NCBI RefSeq assembly: GCF_000429305.1
Contig: NZ_AUBP01000027.1
Location: forward strand, 61,176-125,175
Direction: 5' to 3'
DNA length: 64,000 nucleotides
Source: Desulfovibrio inopinatus DSM 10711
GTDB taxonomy: Bacteria > Desulfobacterota > Desulfovibrionia > Desulfovibrionales > Desulfovibrionaceae
Part shown: positions 45,756 through 54,916 of the stretch, piece by piece
How positions within the stretch are numbered: position 1 is the first letter of the stretch
How the letters are laid out: each line of letters opens with the position of its first letter
Program-made: the position numbers and the translations under genes
Notes under the pieces: model-generated
Databases searched by the model: none
Seen by the model: only the letters and a program-made list of their open reading frames with translations
What the model was told of the DNA's origin: nothing

Positions 45756-48020
45756 TCACCATAAGCGTCTATACATTGTCGCATTGTTGAGAATGCGCCG
45801 GACATAATTACGTGTTTCCGTATAGGGAATGAAGGCGATGAACAAGTCTTGATCGAGGTTTCCGAGGTGGGCATTCCAAACGTCGGCCTTTTTGAATCCG
45901 GCGTTGTAACTGCATAACGTTGGGACAATTGCATTATAACGAGAGAATCGGCGTTTGAAGTAGGTGATGCCGTAGCGAAGATTGAATGCGGGATTGAAGA
46001 GTTTGTTACGGCTATAGGAACGATCCTTGAGCCAGGAAGCAATGGTTTTTCCTGTCGCTGGCATAATTTGCATTAATCCTATGGCACCGACCCCTGATAC
46101 AGCGGAAGGGTTGAAATAGCTTTCTTGTCTAATCAGGGAAGAAATAATGGTTGGGTCGATGTCTGTTCCCTGAAGATTGGCAATGATGTCTGAAGCGTAT
46201 TGTTGTGGATACAAGATGGAGCGGATGGGCATAAGGCCTTCAGGAGAACCGCGAAAGAGGCATCCTCCGAAAGTACGCCACAGAGGACGAGCAGCGTCCA
46301 TATGCTTCCCCATGGTAGCGGCGAGTCGGGCACTCTGACAGGCAAGACCTCCGTCGTGGGGCTTGGCTCGCGATGCGGCTTCCCATTCGGGCAGTGCCAA
46401 TGTGTTCAGGCCTACGGATTCGAGAACAAGAGCTCTATTCGATGCCGGTGTTGTTGCAGCGATGCCAGGATCGAAATTCGTCGATGTGGGGCATCGTGGT
46501 GCGCCTGGGATGGGAGCAACCGGTTTGACAGCATGCGGATCGATGTTGGCCGTGTCGCGTAATTGAGCGAGGAGGCGAGCACTTTCATAGCCATAGTATG
46601 TATTGGGCCAGGTGAGCGCAGTATATTTGAATTGTGCCGCAGCATGGTGAAGTTGGTTATTGGCCATGAGGGCTTTGCCGGAAAAGTAGTGGACAGCTCC
46701 TTGTTCCTCTGCTCCCGAGGCAATGGAAGTATAGGCAGCCAAGCGTTCAACAGCTTGACTTGGTCTTCCCAAGGCAAGAGGCAGAATTGCACCGAGCCAT
46801 TGCGCTTGTTTGGCGGTTTTCGGGCCAGCTGTAGCCACAAGAATATCAGCTTGTTTCAATGCTTCAGCAAAGCGGGCATGTTCAATGAGATAGAGCATTA
46901 ACAGTTTGCGTGAAGCATGAACAACTCGTGCGTCCGATGGATTCATGGCAAGGACGCGTTGCAGCGCACTTTCCATGTCGGCTTCGTCAGTTTCTTTTCC
47001 GTATCGCCAATATCCTTTTGCCTGGTGGTACAGTGCCCAGGGAGCAAGGCCTGATTGCGGAGCCGATCTAACGACGTGTTCCAATGTCTCAATGGACTTT
47101 CGAGTTTTGCGGAGTCGATAGAGCGCTTTCCCTTTATAATACAAAATACGATTGCGGTCTGCGGTGGTTTTCAGCAATTTGTCGGCGAGTTGTAAGGCGT
47201 CTTGCCCTTTACCCCGATCGATAAGGCGTGTGAGCATCTTTCGTTGGACCGTTTCGGCATTGGGATTGAATGCAATCGTTCCTTGTGTGTGCAACTCATG
47301 AGCAAGCGTCGTAGCGGCTGCTGCCGAATTGGTCCAAGGATAGGTTTTCAGGCAGGTTTCCAGCAAATTCGCAGCCGTTTTGGACTGACCGATGCGGCTG
47401 GCACAGACAGCGGCACGCAATTGAACGTATGCGCGGAGACTGTTTCCTGACTGAGCAAGCCAACTTTGATAGCGGGCGAGGGCTGCTTTGTAACGCGCAA
47501 GATATTCAAGACATAGAGCACGTAAGAAAAGTAGATCTCGGCGTAAGAGTTCTTTTCCTGGAGATTGAGCCGCACGATCAAATGTATTCAATGCGTATTG
47601 AAAACGTCCCAGTTTGAATTCGCAGAGTCCTTGATAATAGAGAATGTAGGCTTGAAGCGGGCCAACTTCTGTAGCCGTTTTCGCGAGTTCCTGTTGAGCT
47701 CTGCTCAATTGTCCTTGCAGATAGCGTTCGATCCCAGCCCGCAAAGCCTGGGCTTGCGGGAGTGGGGAAGGAAAAAGCCTGGTATTCGGGGATGAGCAGA
47801 GCGGTTTTGTTGACGAAGGGAGAGGTACATTTCGGGGGGACTGCGGAAGGGTGTACGAAGCAGCAAAGCTTTGGGAGCCTCCGGCGAGCGTCATCATGAG
47901 CACGAAGCTCGCCACCACCATAGCGTATTGCCGTGTGATAGTTTGTAATCTAAGCCCCAGGAGCCAAGGGCGCTCGTCTTGATCTGTCCTAGGAAATGGG
48001 AAATACTGAGAATCATTCAT
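45756..48020 (-). CDS. Soluble lytic murein transglycosylase (Slt70-like)
   Basis: 754-aa periplasmic enzyme that cleaves peptidoglycan with 1,6-anhydro products. The start at 48020 (AGGATG upstream) leaves 33 residues before the hydrophobic signal segment, so a shorter start near 47921 is possible. Residues about 100-560 are helical TPR-like repeats, the Slt70 superhelix. The C-terminal SLT domain (about 600-735) has catalytic Glu in SSLIRQESYFNPSAVS and GAIGLMQIMPATG, plus SYNAG. It is divergent from parA. Confidence 0.93.
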   Translation of the reverse strand: MNDSQYFPFPRTDQDERPWLLGLRLQTITRQYAMVVASFVLMMTLAGGSQSFAASYTLPQSPRNVPLPSSTKPLCSSPNTRLFPSPLPQAQALRAGIERYLQGQLSRAQQELAKTATEVGPLQAYILYYQGLCEFKLGRFQYALNTFDRAAQSPGKELLRRDLLFLRALCLEYLARYKAALARYQSWLAQSGNSLRAYVQLRAAVCASRIGQSKTAANLLETCLKTYPWTNSAAAATTLAHELHTQGTIAFNPNAETVQRKMLTRLIDRGKGQDALQLADKLLKTTADRNRILYYKGKALYRLRKTRKSIETLEHVVRSAPQSGLAPWALYHQAKGYWRYGKETDEADMESALQRVLAMNPSDARVVHASRKLLMLYLIEHARFAEALKQADILVATAGPKTAKQAQWLGAILPLALGRPSQAVERLAAYTSIASGAEEQGAVHYFSGKALMANNQLHHAAAQFKYTALTWPNTYYGYESARLLAQLRDTANIDPHAVKPVAPIPGAPRCPTSTNFDPGIAATTPASNRALVLESVGLNTLALPEWEAASRAKPHDGGLACQSARLAATMGKHMDAARPLWRTFGGCLFRGSPEGLMPIRSILYPQQYASDIIANLQGTDIDPTIISSLIRQESYFNPSAVSGVGAIGLMQIMPATGKTIASWLKDRSYSRNKLFNPAFNLRYGITYFKRRFSRYNAIVPTLCSYNAGFKKADVWNAHLGNLDQDLFIAFIPYTETRNYVRRILNNATMYRRLW

Positions 48021-48070
48021 TGCATTTCATCCTGCTGCGGTTGTGCCGCGGCCGGCAAGGAGTCGTCTTT

Positions 48071-48844
48071 ATGCGTACCATCGCCGTTGTTAACCAGAAA
48101 GGCGGGGTTGGCAAGACCACCTCTGTCGTAAATATCGGGGCTGGCCTGACTCGATTGGGATATTCCGTACTGTTGATCGACCTCGACCCCCAGTCCCATC
48201 TGACTCTGTCGCTCAGTGTAGAACCTGACGAGACGCGAGCCACAATGTTCGATGTGTTATCCGACTCGGCGAAGCTTCATCAAGCTATTGTTGATGTCGA
48301 AGGGATGCACCTCGTTCCTGCGTCTTTGGACTTGGCGCAAGTCGACGCCGTATTTTCAGCGACATCGAATTGGGAATTTCTCCTCGCGGATGCATTGGTC
48401 GACTTGCCCCCCGTTGATTTTCTCCTGTTTGACTGCCCACCAAACTTGGGATTGCTGACGGTTATGAGTCTCTGTGCTGCTCGGGAAGTCTTTATTCCGC
48501 TCCAACCAGAGTTTCTCGCGCTCCACGGCCTTGGCAAGTTGGCTGAGACGGTTGGCGCCGTCAAGCAGCGCCTCAACCCTCCTTTGGAGATAACCGGTAT
48601 CATCGCCACACGCTATCAAAAGCGAAAAAAATTGAATCGTGAAGTAATCGTCAAGATTCGGGAATATTTCGGTGATATCCTTTTTACTACGAAAATCCGT
48701 GACAATATTGCCGTGGCCGAAGCGCCGAGCTTTGGACAGGATATTTTCAGATATTCCCCGCACAGTAATGGGGCACTCGATTACATTAACCTTTGCCGCG
48801 AAATTGCGGCGCAATCGGGGCGGAATGATATGAGCGCCCCATGA
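48071..48844 (+). CDS. ParA/Soj-family ATPase
   Basis: 257-aa P-loop ATPase from ATG 48071. Deviant Walker A KGGVGKTT with the signature Lys, then VLLIDLDPQSHLTLSL (Walker A') and DFLLFDCPPNLGLLTV (Walker B). Such proteins position DNA or protein cargo on the nucleoid. No parB or parS site is visible. The next gene, 9 nt away, is a PAS/kinase-like protein, so cargo positioning of a signalling protein is one idea. Confidence 0.93.
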   Translation: MRTIAVVNQKGGVGKTTSVVNIGAGLTRLGYSVLLIDLDPQSHLTLSLSVEPDETRATMFDVLSDSAKLHQAIVDVEGMHLVPASLDLAQVDAVFSATSNWEFLLADALVDLPPVDFLLFDCPPNLGLLTVMSLCAAREVFIPLQPEFLALHGLGKLAETVGAVKQRLNPPLEITGIIATRYQKRKKLNREVIVKIREYFGDILFTTKIRDNIAVAEAPSFGQDIFRYSPHSNGALDYINLCREIAAQSGRNDMSAP

Positions 48845-48853
48845 GGCACGTTC

Positions 48854-50053
48854 ATGGCAGATCAATCCCGCCTTGGTAAAGATCCACTTCAAGGGCTCGC
48901 TGGATCGCGAAATACGTCGCAACGACGTCCTGGTTTACACTCTGAAGCCACGCATTATGAACCGTTTTCCATGCCTCTGAGTGGCTTTGAATCACGAGAA
49001 AACCGAATAGTGCAGTCGGTCGATGATAAGCAACCAAGTGTTGAACCGTCACATACATCCTCGGCTTTGCTTGATGGATTGTTTTTGCCGTATTTTGAAA
49101 TGAATGAGGACGGTATTATTGTCTTCGGTAATCGTGCTTTCAATGAACTGGTGGATCTTGATGAAACCATCGGGAGCTCTTTCGCGAGACATTGTGTACT
49201 CGGTCGATGGCGTGAGGTGGAACAGCATGCCTGCACCTGTGCCCTTGAGCAATCGGAAGGGCGCGGCGATTTCATGGAGATTCGTGGCCGGAAGGGCTTG
49301 CTCCAAGTTACAGTCTTGCGACGTCGCATGACAAGCCCAGAAGGAGATCCGCGGCTCTGCTGTACCATTATTGATACGAATGCCTTGCGAATGACCGACG
49401 CAAGTGTTGCGGAGTCTTCTCGACGTGATTTTCTTCCTCGTCTTGGTGGACTGATGACCGCGATGGCTGACGAAGACAACGGTGATGGTCTTGAATCGTC
49501 GGACCGGTTTACGCTCTTTTCCGAATTGCTTTTGGACAGCTATGATCTCTTGCCGTCAGCCGGTGTGGATTTACGTTCTTTTTTGGATCGACTCGCGGAT
49601 AAAATTACGGCCGTCGCACCGCATATTTCCGTTACAGTCGAGATAGAGCTTGATACGACATCGTTCTACGCCATTCGATTTGTTCCCGAAGAAGATTGGG
49701 ATACGAGAAACGATGTTGAAGCAATCGTCGCATTTGAGAAAGCATATAGTATCGCTTTGGCTTGTGTGCTTGCCCTTCGTATGGCCGGTATTGATCCGTT
49801 AATTCCAGAAGATGCGGTAAAAAGTGCACAATACGAGGAAGATACGAAGGAACTGAGTATTTGTGTAAGGTGCCCAGACGAGAAGGCATGTGTTCGTATC
49901 TTCGATAATGCCTCCGACGGGGGAATCTTTTCAAAAGAGAAAGTGTCACTGAAAAGCGAAGCCGGACTCCGTCTTCAACGTTTTGTTAGGGCTCGAGGCG
50001 GCGCTGTTTTTTTGAAGAAAATCAAGGCCACGGAGCTCCAAATCACTTTTTAA
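48854..50053 (+). CDS. PAS-domain protein with a degenerate histidine-kinase-like C-terminus
   Basis: 399 aa. A disordered N-terminus (about 1-70) precedes a PAS domain (about 75-180, LDGLFLPYFEMNEDGIIVFG onward). Residues about 195-240 (FLPRLGGLMTAMADED) fall where the phospho-accepting helix of a kinase would be, but no H-box His is seen. The C-terminus (EAGLRLQRFVRARGGAVFL) resembles the G2 box of a HATPase domain without its N-box Asn. It is probably a non-catalytic sensor. It starts 9 nt after parA. Confidence 0.65.
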   Translation: MADQSRLGKDPLQGLAGSRNTSQRRPGLHSEATHYEPFSMPLSGFESRENRIVQSVDDKQPSVEPSHTSSALLDGLFLPYFEMNEDGIIVFGNRAFNELVDLDETIGSSFARHCVLGRWREVEQHACTCALEQSEGRGDFMEIRGRKGLLQVTVLRRRMTSPEGDPRLCCTIIDTNALRMTDASVAESSRRDFLPRLGGLMTAMADEDNGDGLESSDRFTLFSELLLDSYDLLPSAGVDLRSFLDRLADKITAVAPHISVTVEIELDTTSFYAIRFVPEEDWDTRNDVEAIVAFEKAYSIALACVLALRMAGIDPLIPEDAVKSAQYEEDTKELSICVRCPDEKACVRIFDNASDGGIFSKEKVSLKSEAGLRLQRFVRARGGAVFLKKIKATELQITF

Positions 50054-50143
50054 GGAAAAGATTGGACACGAGGAGATCGAATTCGGTATTGACCGACATT
50101 CAGTCGGTTTCATGATTCCCAACTCCAGCAAAGGAAAAATACA

Positions 50144-50425
50144 ATGGGTAAGAGCAAAGTGAAGATGGAAGGCATCATGGAGTTACGAGAGGTTATTGCA
50201 TACCTTGAAGACGTGGTGTCAAATATGAAGTCCGGAGCGATTTGCATGACCGCCGGGGAAGATTGTGTCACCTTGCGGCCGTCGAGCATTGTTGATGTGG
50301 AAATGAAGGCCTCGCAGAAGAAAGACAAAGAAAAATTTTCAATTGAAATCAGTTGGCGTCCGGCCAATCGAACAGAAGAGCCGAGCGTAACGATTTCGGG
50401 CACATCTGATGAGTCTGGCATGTAA
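50144..50425 (+). CDS. Amphi-Trp domain protein
   Basis: 93 aa. The sequence KVKMEGIMELREVIAYLEDVV then ISWRP near the C-terminus matches the amphi-Trp domain, a small alpha/beta module of unknown function common in sulfate reducers. It is 90 nt after the PAS protein gene and may belong to its transcript. A long inverted repeat follows it. Confidence 0.8.
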   Translation: MGKSKVKMEGIMELREVIAYLEDVVSNMKSGAICMTAGEDCVTLRPSSIVDVEMKASQKKDKEKFSIEISWRPANRTEEPSVTISGTSDESGM

Positions 50426-50465
50426 AGCTTGTGGGCGAGGGGGCCGCATCACGTGGAATATTTGC

Positions 50466-50521
50466 CTATAGCCATTCAAAGCTGGCTCGCATAAACGCAA
50501 GCCGGCTTTGAATGGCTATAG
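50466..50521. terminator. Long perfect inverted repeat, probable bidirectional terminator
   Basis: CTATAGCCATTCAAAGC (50466-50482) and its exact complement (50505-50521), extended inward by GGCT/AGCC with one mismatch. It separates convergent genes. The stem is unusually long and the T-tract weak, so other roles are possible. Confidence 0.65.
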
Positions 50522-50548
50522 TGTTTCATGACAGGCGAGAATGGTCGC

Positions 50549-51052
50549 CTAAATCAGTGCGAGTTCTTTGAGGAGGCGATTTGCTTTGGCTGTCAGAATA
50601 AAACCCTTCAACTTTTCTCCGTCTTCAAGACGGATTTTAATTCTCAAAATAAATCCGCCAAGATAGAGTTCTTCGACATCGTTTTCTGCATATTGGCGAA
50701 TCATGCTTTTGGGCATGATGCCTCGGAAAAGGCTGATTCGGCACGTGTAGACGATATCACAAAGAAGATCGAGTTGCGAAGGGGTGGGCAATGTTTCATT
50801 TGACGTACACGCTCTTTTCGGGCCTTCCAGAAATTTGCGACCGGTGGACGTCAAACGTAACCCCTTGACGCCTTTGCCACAGGGGAAAGTGAGCTTCACC
50901 CACTGCAAAATATCGGAATGTACAAGCTCGTTTATATCCTTCTCATCATACATAAACGCGTGCTTGCGGGGGAGAGTCCCCTGATAGCGATCAATAGAAT
51001 CAAAATCGGCCACTGTTTGAACTATATTCATTTGCCTTTCTGTCAAGGTCAT
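50549..51052 (-). CDS. Protein with duplicated winged-helix-like halves
   Basis: 167 aa from ATG 51052 (GAGG upstream). Two related halves are visible: GKGVKGLRLTSTGRKFL (about 75-91) in the first and GEKLKGFILTAKANRLL (about 145-161) in the second, each the turn-strand-helix end of a winged helix. The look is of a small DNA-binding regulator. It is divergent from the RsbRD-N gene that precedes dsrMKJOP, so it may regulate that locus. No family is recognised. Confidence 0.6.
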   Translation of the reverse strand: MTLTERQMNIVQTVADFDSIDRYQGTLPRKHAFMYDEKDINELVHSDILQWVKLTFPCGKGVKGLRLTSTGRKFLEGPKRACTSNETLPTPSQLDLLCDIVYTCRISLFRGIMPKSMIRQYAENDVEELYLGGFILRIKIRLEDGEKLKGFILTAKANRLLKELALI

Positions 51053-51220
51053 GTGTTCCTCGTGAAAAGTCGACATACTGAAAACAGATTGTCTGTACAA
51101 CCAACCTCGTCAAGTTGCAAACCCATTCTTTTTGAGTGTGATTTTTCATATTTGTCAATTTTGCTTGTTTTTGCCTCTCACGAAATTGTAGGGTAAAAGG
51201 GGCTATTCAGTCGCTTCCTA

Positions 51221-51241
51221 TTTTGATAATGACTCTCAAAA
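51221..51241. promoter_or_regulatory. Dyad in the region upstream of the dsr cluster
   Basis: TTTTGA-N9-TCAAAA is a perfect 6-bp dyad in the divergent intergenic region, about 70 nt before the RsbRD-N gene. The partner regulator is unknown. Confidence 0.35.
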
Positions 51242-51309
51242 CTTTACAAATGCTCAATTTTTGATAAGTGTTCAGCCGATTGGCATTTGTGAATAAAAGG
51301 ACGATCCTC

Positions 51310-51858
51310 TTGACAAAAAAACTCCCACTCCTCATTGCACAAAACCGCGCGAAGGTGGAACAAAAGTGGTTCGACGCAATTTTGTCGACGTATGCTCCTG
51401 AAACCGCCACCGTGTGGAAAAAGGAAAAGAATCGCTTTGCAAACCCTGTTTGCCATGCCTTTTCTGTCTGTATCGCCGCCGTCATTGATTATCTTGTCAG
51501 CAACGATGCCGATACCGATAGCCGGTTGGAGGCCGCCAAACCTGGTTTGGAAGAGGTGGTTCGCATCCGCGCCGTTCAGAACTTTGCGCCGTCGGAAGCA
51601 TTAACTTTTCTGCCTCTCCTGAAAAAAGTTGTCCGTGAGATGTTCTGGAACGATCTTGCAGGCTCCGACATGGCAGTGGAGTTCCTGGCACTCGAGTCAC
51701 GTATCGACGTCGTCTTGCTGCTGGGCCTTGACATCTATAGCAAATGCCGGGAAAAGCTCTTCGCACTGCGCATCAAAGAGCTTAAGAATACGCACGCGAC
51801 CCTGCTTCGGCGGGCGAACTTGGTCTGCGAACTTTCGGACACTGTCCCGAAATCGTAA
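51310..51858 (+). CDS. RsbRD-N-domain protein upstream of dsrMKJOP
   Basis: 182 aa if translation starts at TTG 51310, which has AAGGA eight bases upstream and gives the family N-terminus (TKKLPLLIAQNRAKVEQKWF). GTG 51289 is the alternative. The all-helical sequence (NRFANPVCHAFSVCIAAVIDYL) matches the RsbT co-antagonist RsbRD N-terminal domain, a globin-like sensor fold, here without the STAS part. It sits 28 nt before dsrM in the same direction, so it is probably co-transcribed and may sense or regulate the respiratory complex. Confidence 0.8.
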   Translation: MTKKLPLLIAQNRAKVEQKWFDAILSTYAPETATVWKKEKNRFANPVCHAFSVCIAAVIDYLVSNDADTDSRLEAAKPGLEEVVRIRAVQNFAPSEALTFLPLLKKVVREMFWNDLAGSDMAVEFLALESRIDVVLLLGLDIYSKCREKLFALRIKELKNTHATLLRRANLVCELSDTVPKS

Positions 51859-51886
51859 CGTGAAACAGCAAACGAGGTGAGGCTAC

Positions 51887-52885
51887 ATGGCAGCGTTTTT
51901 CTCTTTAGTTGCGGTAGCGGCGCTCATGCTCATCGCCTATGTAGGCGCGGGCGCCGGGATGCAGGGTTTTTTCGGCATATTTTTGCCGTACGTGGCAATC
52001 GCGGTTTTTATCGTCGGATTTGTCATCAAAATTTATAACTGGGCGTCTGCTCCCGTGCCGTTTCGGATTCCGACAACGGCTGGACAGCAAAAGTCCTTAC
52101 CGTGGATCAAGCGGAATCGGTTTGATAACCCGACTTCGGGATTTGAGACCTTCGTTCGCATGATTCTCGAAGTCGTGACGTTCCGCTCCTTGTTTCGGAA
52201 CACGTCCATTCAGCTCGACAAAGAACAAGGCCGGGTCGGATTTAATTCCGCGAAATGGCTGTGGTTGTTCGCGCTGACCTTTCATTACTGTTTTCTTTTG
52301 GTTCTGATCCGACACTTGCGTTTTTTCCTTCAACCCCTGCCTGCCGGTATTGCCAACCTCGATTTCATGGACAGCATCCTGCAGATCGGCGCTCCTCAGC
52401 TCTACATTACTGACATTGGTATTCTTGTTGGTCTGGGCTTCTTGCTCCTGCGCCGCTTTTTCGACTCGAAAGTCCGGTATATTTCTCTTCCGTCGGACTA
52501 CTTCCCGCTTTTTCTCATTCTTGGAATTGCTCTCACCGGAATGTGGATGCGTTATATCACCAAGGTCGACGTCATCAATATTAAAGACCTCGCGTACGGA
52601 CTGGTCACTCTGTCTCCCGTCCTTCCTTCGAATATTAGCGCGACCTTTTTTGTCCATTTATTTCTCGTGTGTGTGCTGTTCATGTACTTTCCTTTCAGCA
52701 AGCTCATGCACATGGGCGGCGTCTTTTTGAGCCCCACCCGCAACCTTCCGAATGACAGCCGCATCAGACGGCATATCAATCCTTGGAACGATCCTGAAGT
52801 TAAGCCGCATTCCTATGCCGCTTATGAAGATGATTACAGGGAAAAGATGATTGAGGCCGGATTGCCGGTGGAAAAGGAAGCGTAA
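51887..52885 (+). CDS. dsrM: DsrM, membrane cytochrome b subunit of the sulfite-reduction-associated complex
   Basis: 332-aa membrane protein of the NarI-like type, which oxidises menaquinol and passes electrons to DsrK. Six hydrophobic segments are visible, two at the N-terminus (about 1-25 and 30-48) and four more between about 120 and 285. The His residues of FHYCFLLVLIRHLRF and HLFLVCVLFMYFPFSKLMH are the likely ligands of two b hemes. It is the first gene of a five-gene operon typical of sulfate reducers and sulfur oxidisers. Confidence 0.95.
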   Translation: MAAFFSLVAVAALMLIAYVGAGAGMQGFFGIFLPYVAIAVFIVGFVIKIYNWASAPVPFRIPTTAGQQKSLPWIKRNRFDNPTSGFETFVRMILEVVTFRSLFRNTSIQLDKEQGRVGFNSAKWLWLFALTFHYCFLLVLIRHLRFFLQPLPAGIANLDFMDSILQIGAPQLYITDIGILVGLGFLLLRRFFDSKVRYISLPSDYFPLFLILGIALTGMWMRYITKVDVINIKDLAYGLVTLSPVLPSNISATFFVHLFLVCVLFMYFPFSKLMHMGGVFLSPTRNLPNDSRIRRHINPWNDPEVKPHSYAAYEDDYREKMIEAGLPVEKEA

Positions 52886-52924
52886 AAATTTGCCGAAACA
52901 GGCGTGATTTCAAAAGGAGTGACC

Positions 52925-54532
52925 ATGGCTAAGATGCCACCCCCAGAAGAATTACTGGATATCAAGTACACGACGCCCGTGAAGGGATGGATGGATATCC
53001 GTCCCGAATTTCGGCCGGGCGTTTTCAGTTATCCCGGCAAACCGGATATCATCAAAGGCCTGGGGTTCCCCAATTCCCGTGAATGGAAACCCACAGATGA
53101 AGACTGGAAACTTCCGGAAAACTGGCGCGAAATTATTTCGGAAGGCTTCCGTGAGCGCCTGAAGAAATACCGCTCGTTTAAAGTCTTCATGGACATTTGT
53201 GTACGCTGCGGTGCTTGCGCCGATAAGTGTCACTATTTCATTGGGTCGGGTGATCCGAAAAATATGCCCGTTCTGCGTGCTGAGCTTTTGCGTTCCATCT
53301 ACCGCAACGACTTCACCTTTGCCGGAAAAATTCTTGGCAAGTTGGCCGGTGCACGCAAGATGGAAGAAGACGTGATCAAAGAATGGTTCATGTACTTCTA
53401 TCAGTGCACGGAATGTCGCCGCTGTTCGCTTTTCTGCCCCTACGGCATCGACACCGCCGAAATCACCATGATGGCGCGTGAACTGCTGCATCTTGTCGGA
53501 TTGAACATCAACTGGATCATGGAACCGGTCAGTAACTGTAACCGTACCGGGAACCACCTTGGTATCCAGCCGCATGCCTACAAAGACATGATGGAGTTCC
53601 TCATTGATGACATCGAGGATATTACCGGTATTCGTGTAGATCCGCCTGTCAACAAGAAGGGAGCTGAGATTCTGTTCATCACCCCTTCAGGTGACATCTT
53701 TGCCGACCCCGGTATCTTTACCTACATGGGCTATCTCATCTTGTTCCATGAGTTGGGACTGGATTACACGTGGTCCACATACGCATCTGAAGGCGGTAAC
53801 TTCGGGCTTTTCACCAATGATACCATGATGAAAAAGCTCAATGCCAAAATGTACGCCGAAGCCGAACGCCTGGGTGTCAAATGGATTTTGGGTGGTGAAT
53901 GTGGTCACATGTGGCGCGTCATCAACCAATACATGGATACCATGAACGGGCCGGCAGATTTCCTTGAAACACCGGTCAGCCCTATTACGGGAACTCGTTT
54001 TAACGCCGCTGCCGGTACAAAGATGCTGCATATCTGCGAATTTACCGCAGACCTCATCAATAACAACAAGCTCAAACTTGATCCTTCGCGTAACGGCAAC
54101 ATCAAAGCCACCTTTCATGACTCGTGCAACCCGGCGCGTGCCATGGGCTTTTTCGAAGAACCGCGCTACATCATTAAAAATGTGGTTCCCGAATTCTACG
54201 AAATGCCCTCCAACACCATCCGTGAGCAAACATTCTGCTGCGGTGGTGGTGCCGGTTTGAACAACGAAGAGTTCATGGAGATGCGCCTGCGTGGTGGGCT
54301 GCCTCGAGGCAGCGCCGTGAAGTTTGTGCGCGATAATCATGATGTCAATACGTTGGCCTGCATCTGCGCCATCGACCGCGCCACCTTGCCTCCGCTTTGC
54401 GATTACTGGGCTCCTGGCGTTAACGTGGCCGGTGTCCACGAACTTGTGGGCAACGCCATGATCTTAGAGGGCGAGCAGGAACGTACTACCGACCTGCGCG
54501 GGGAACCCTTGCCCGGTTACGAGGAGGAATAA
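52925..54532 (+). CDS. dsrK: DsrK, heterodisulfide-reductase-like iron-sulfur subunit
   Basis: 535 aa from ATG 52925 (AAAGGAG upstream). A cytoplasmic HdrD-like protein that likely reduces the DsrC trisulfide in the last step of sulfite reduction. Two [4Fe-4S] motifs, CVRCGACADKC and CTECRRCSLFC, are followed by CCG-type motifs (DSCNPARAMG and TFCCGGGAGL) that bind the catalytic non-cubane cluster. It is located between dsrM and dsrJ with an 18-40 nt spacer and a 3-nt gap respectively. Confidence 0.97.
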   Translation: MAKMPPPEELLDIKYTTPVKGWMDIRPEFRPGVFSYPGKPDIIKGLGFPNSREWKPTDEDWKLPENWREIISEGFRERLKKYRSFKVFMDICVRCGACADKCHYFIGSGDPKNMPVLRAELLRSIYRNDFTFAGKILGKLAGARKMEEDVIKEWFMYFYQCTECRRCSLFCPYGIDTAEITMMARELLHLVGLNINWIMEPVSNCNRTGNHLGIQPHAYKDMMEFLIDDIEDITGIRVDPPVNKKGAEILFITPSGDIFADPGIFTYMGYLILFHELGLDYTWSTYASEGGNFGLFTNDTMMKKLNAKMYAEAERLGVKWILGGECGHMWRVINQYMDTMNGPADFLETPVSPITGTRFNAAAGTKMLHICEFTADLINNNKLKLDPSRNGNIKATFHDSCNPARAMGFFEEPRYIIKNVVPEFYEMPSNTIREQTFCCGGGAGLNNEEFMEMRLRGGLPRGSAVKFVRDNHDVNTLACICAIDRATLPPLCDYWAPGVNVAGVHELVGNAMILEGEQERTTDLRGEPLPGYEEE

Positions 54533-54535
54533 GGC

Positions 54536-54916
54536 ATGTATAACGCGAAATATATCGTACCCGGCCTGCTCGTGTTTCTTGCTCTTGTGTTGATGCCCTT
54601 TTTCTTCAAGGGAGATAAGGACTTCGACGTAAAACTTGAATTGCCGAAGGATGTCAAGCAATGTGTCATGGCAACCGAATGGATGCGTACTTCCCACATG
54701 CAACTGCTTAATGAATGGCGAACGGAAGTCATTCGCGACGGCGAACGCATCTTTGTCAATGCCGAAGGCAAGGAATACAGCAAGAGCCTGACGAACACCT
54801 GTATGCGCTGCCACGACAACAAAGAAAAGTTCTGTGACCAGTGCCACAATGCTGTGGGTGTTGCTCCCTATTGCTGGGATTGCCACAACACTTCTCCGAC
54901 GGGGGCGAATCAATGA
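54536..54916 (+). CDS. dsrJ: DsrJ, periplasmic triheme cytochrome c
   Basis: 126 aa. An uncleaved N-terminal membrane anchor (about 8-25) precedes a small domain with three heme c sites: CMRCH, CDQCH and CWDCH. A further conserved Cys in VKQCVMATEWM is the unusual axial ligand candidate known from DsrJ. It is the periplasmic face of the DsrMKJOP complex. Its stop overlaps the dsrO start (ATGA). Confidence 0.96.
   Translation: MYNAKYIVPGLLVFLALVLMPFFFKGDKDFDVKLELPKDVKQCVMATEWMRTSHMQLLNEWRTEVIRDGERIFVNAEGKEYSKSLTNTCMRCHDNKEKFCDQCHNAVGVAPYCWDCHNTSPTGANQ

Noticed and set aside
45065..46042. 325-codon minus-strand frame over rubrerythrin
   Set aside because: Antisense to a certain gene and overlaps the transglycosylase end in another frame.
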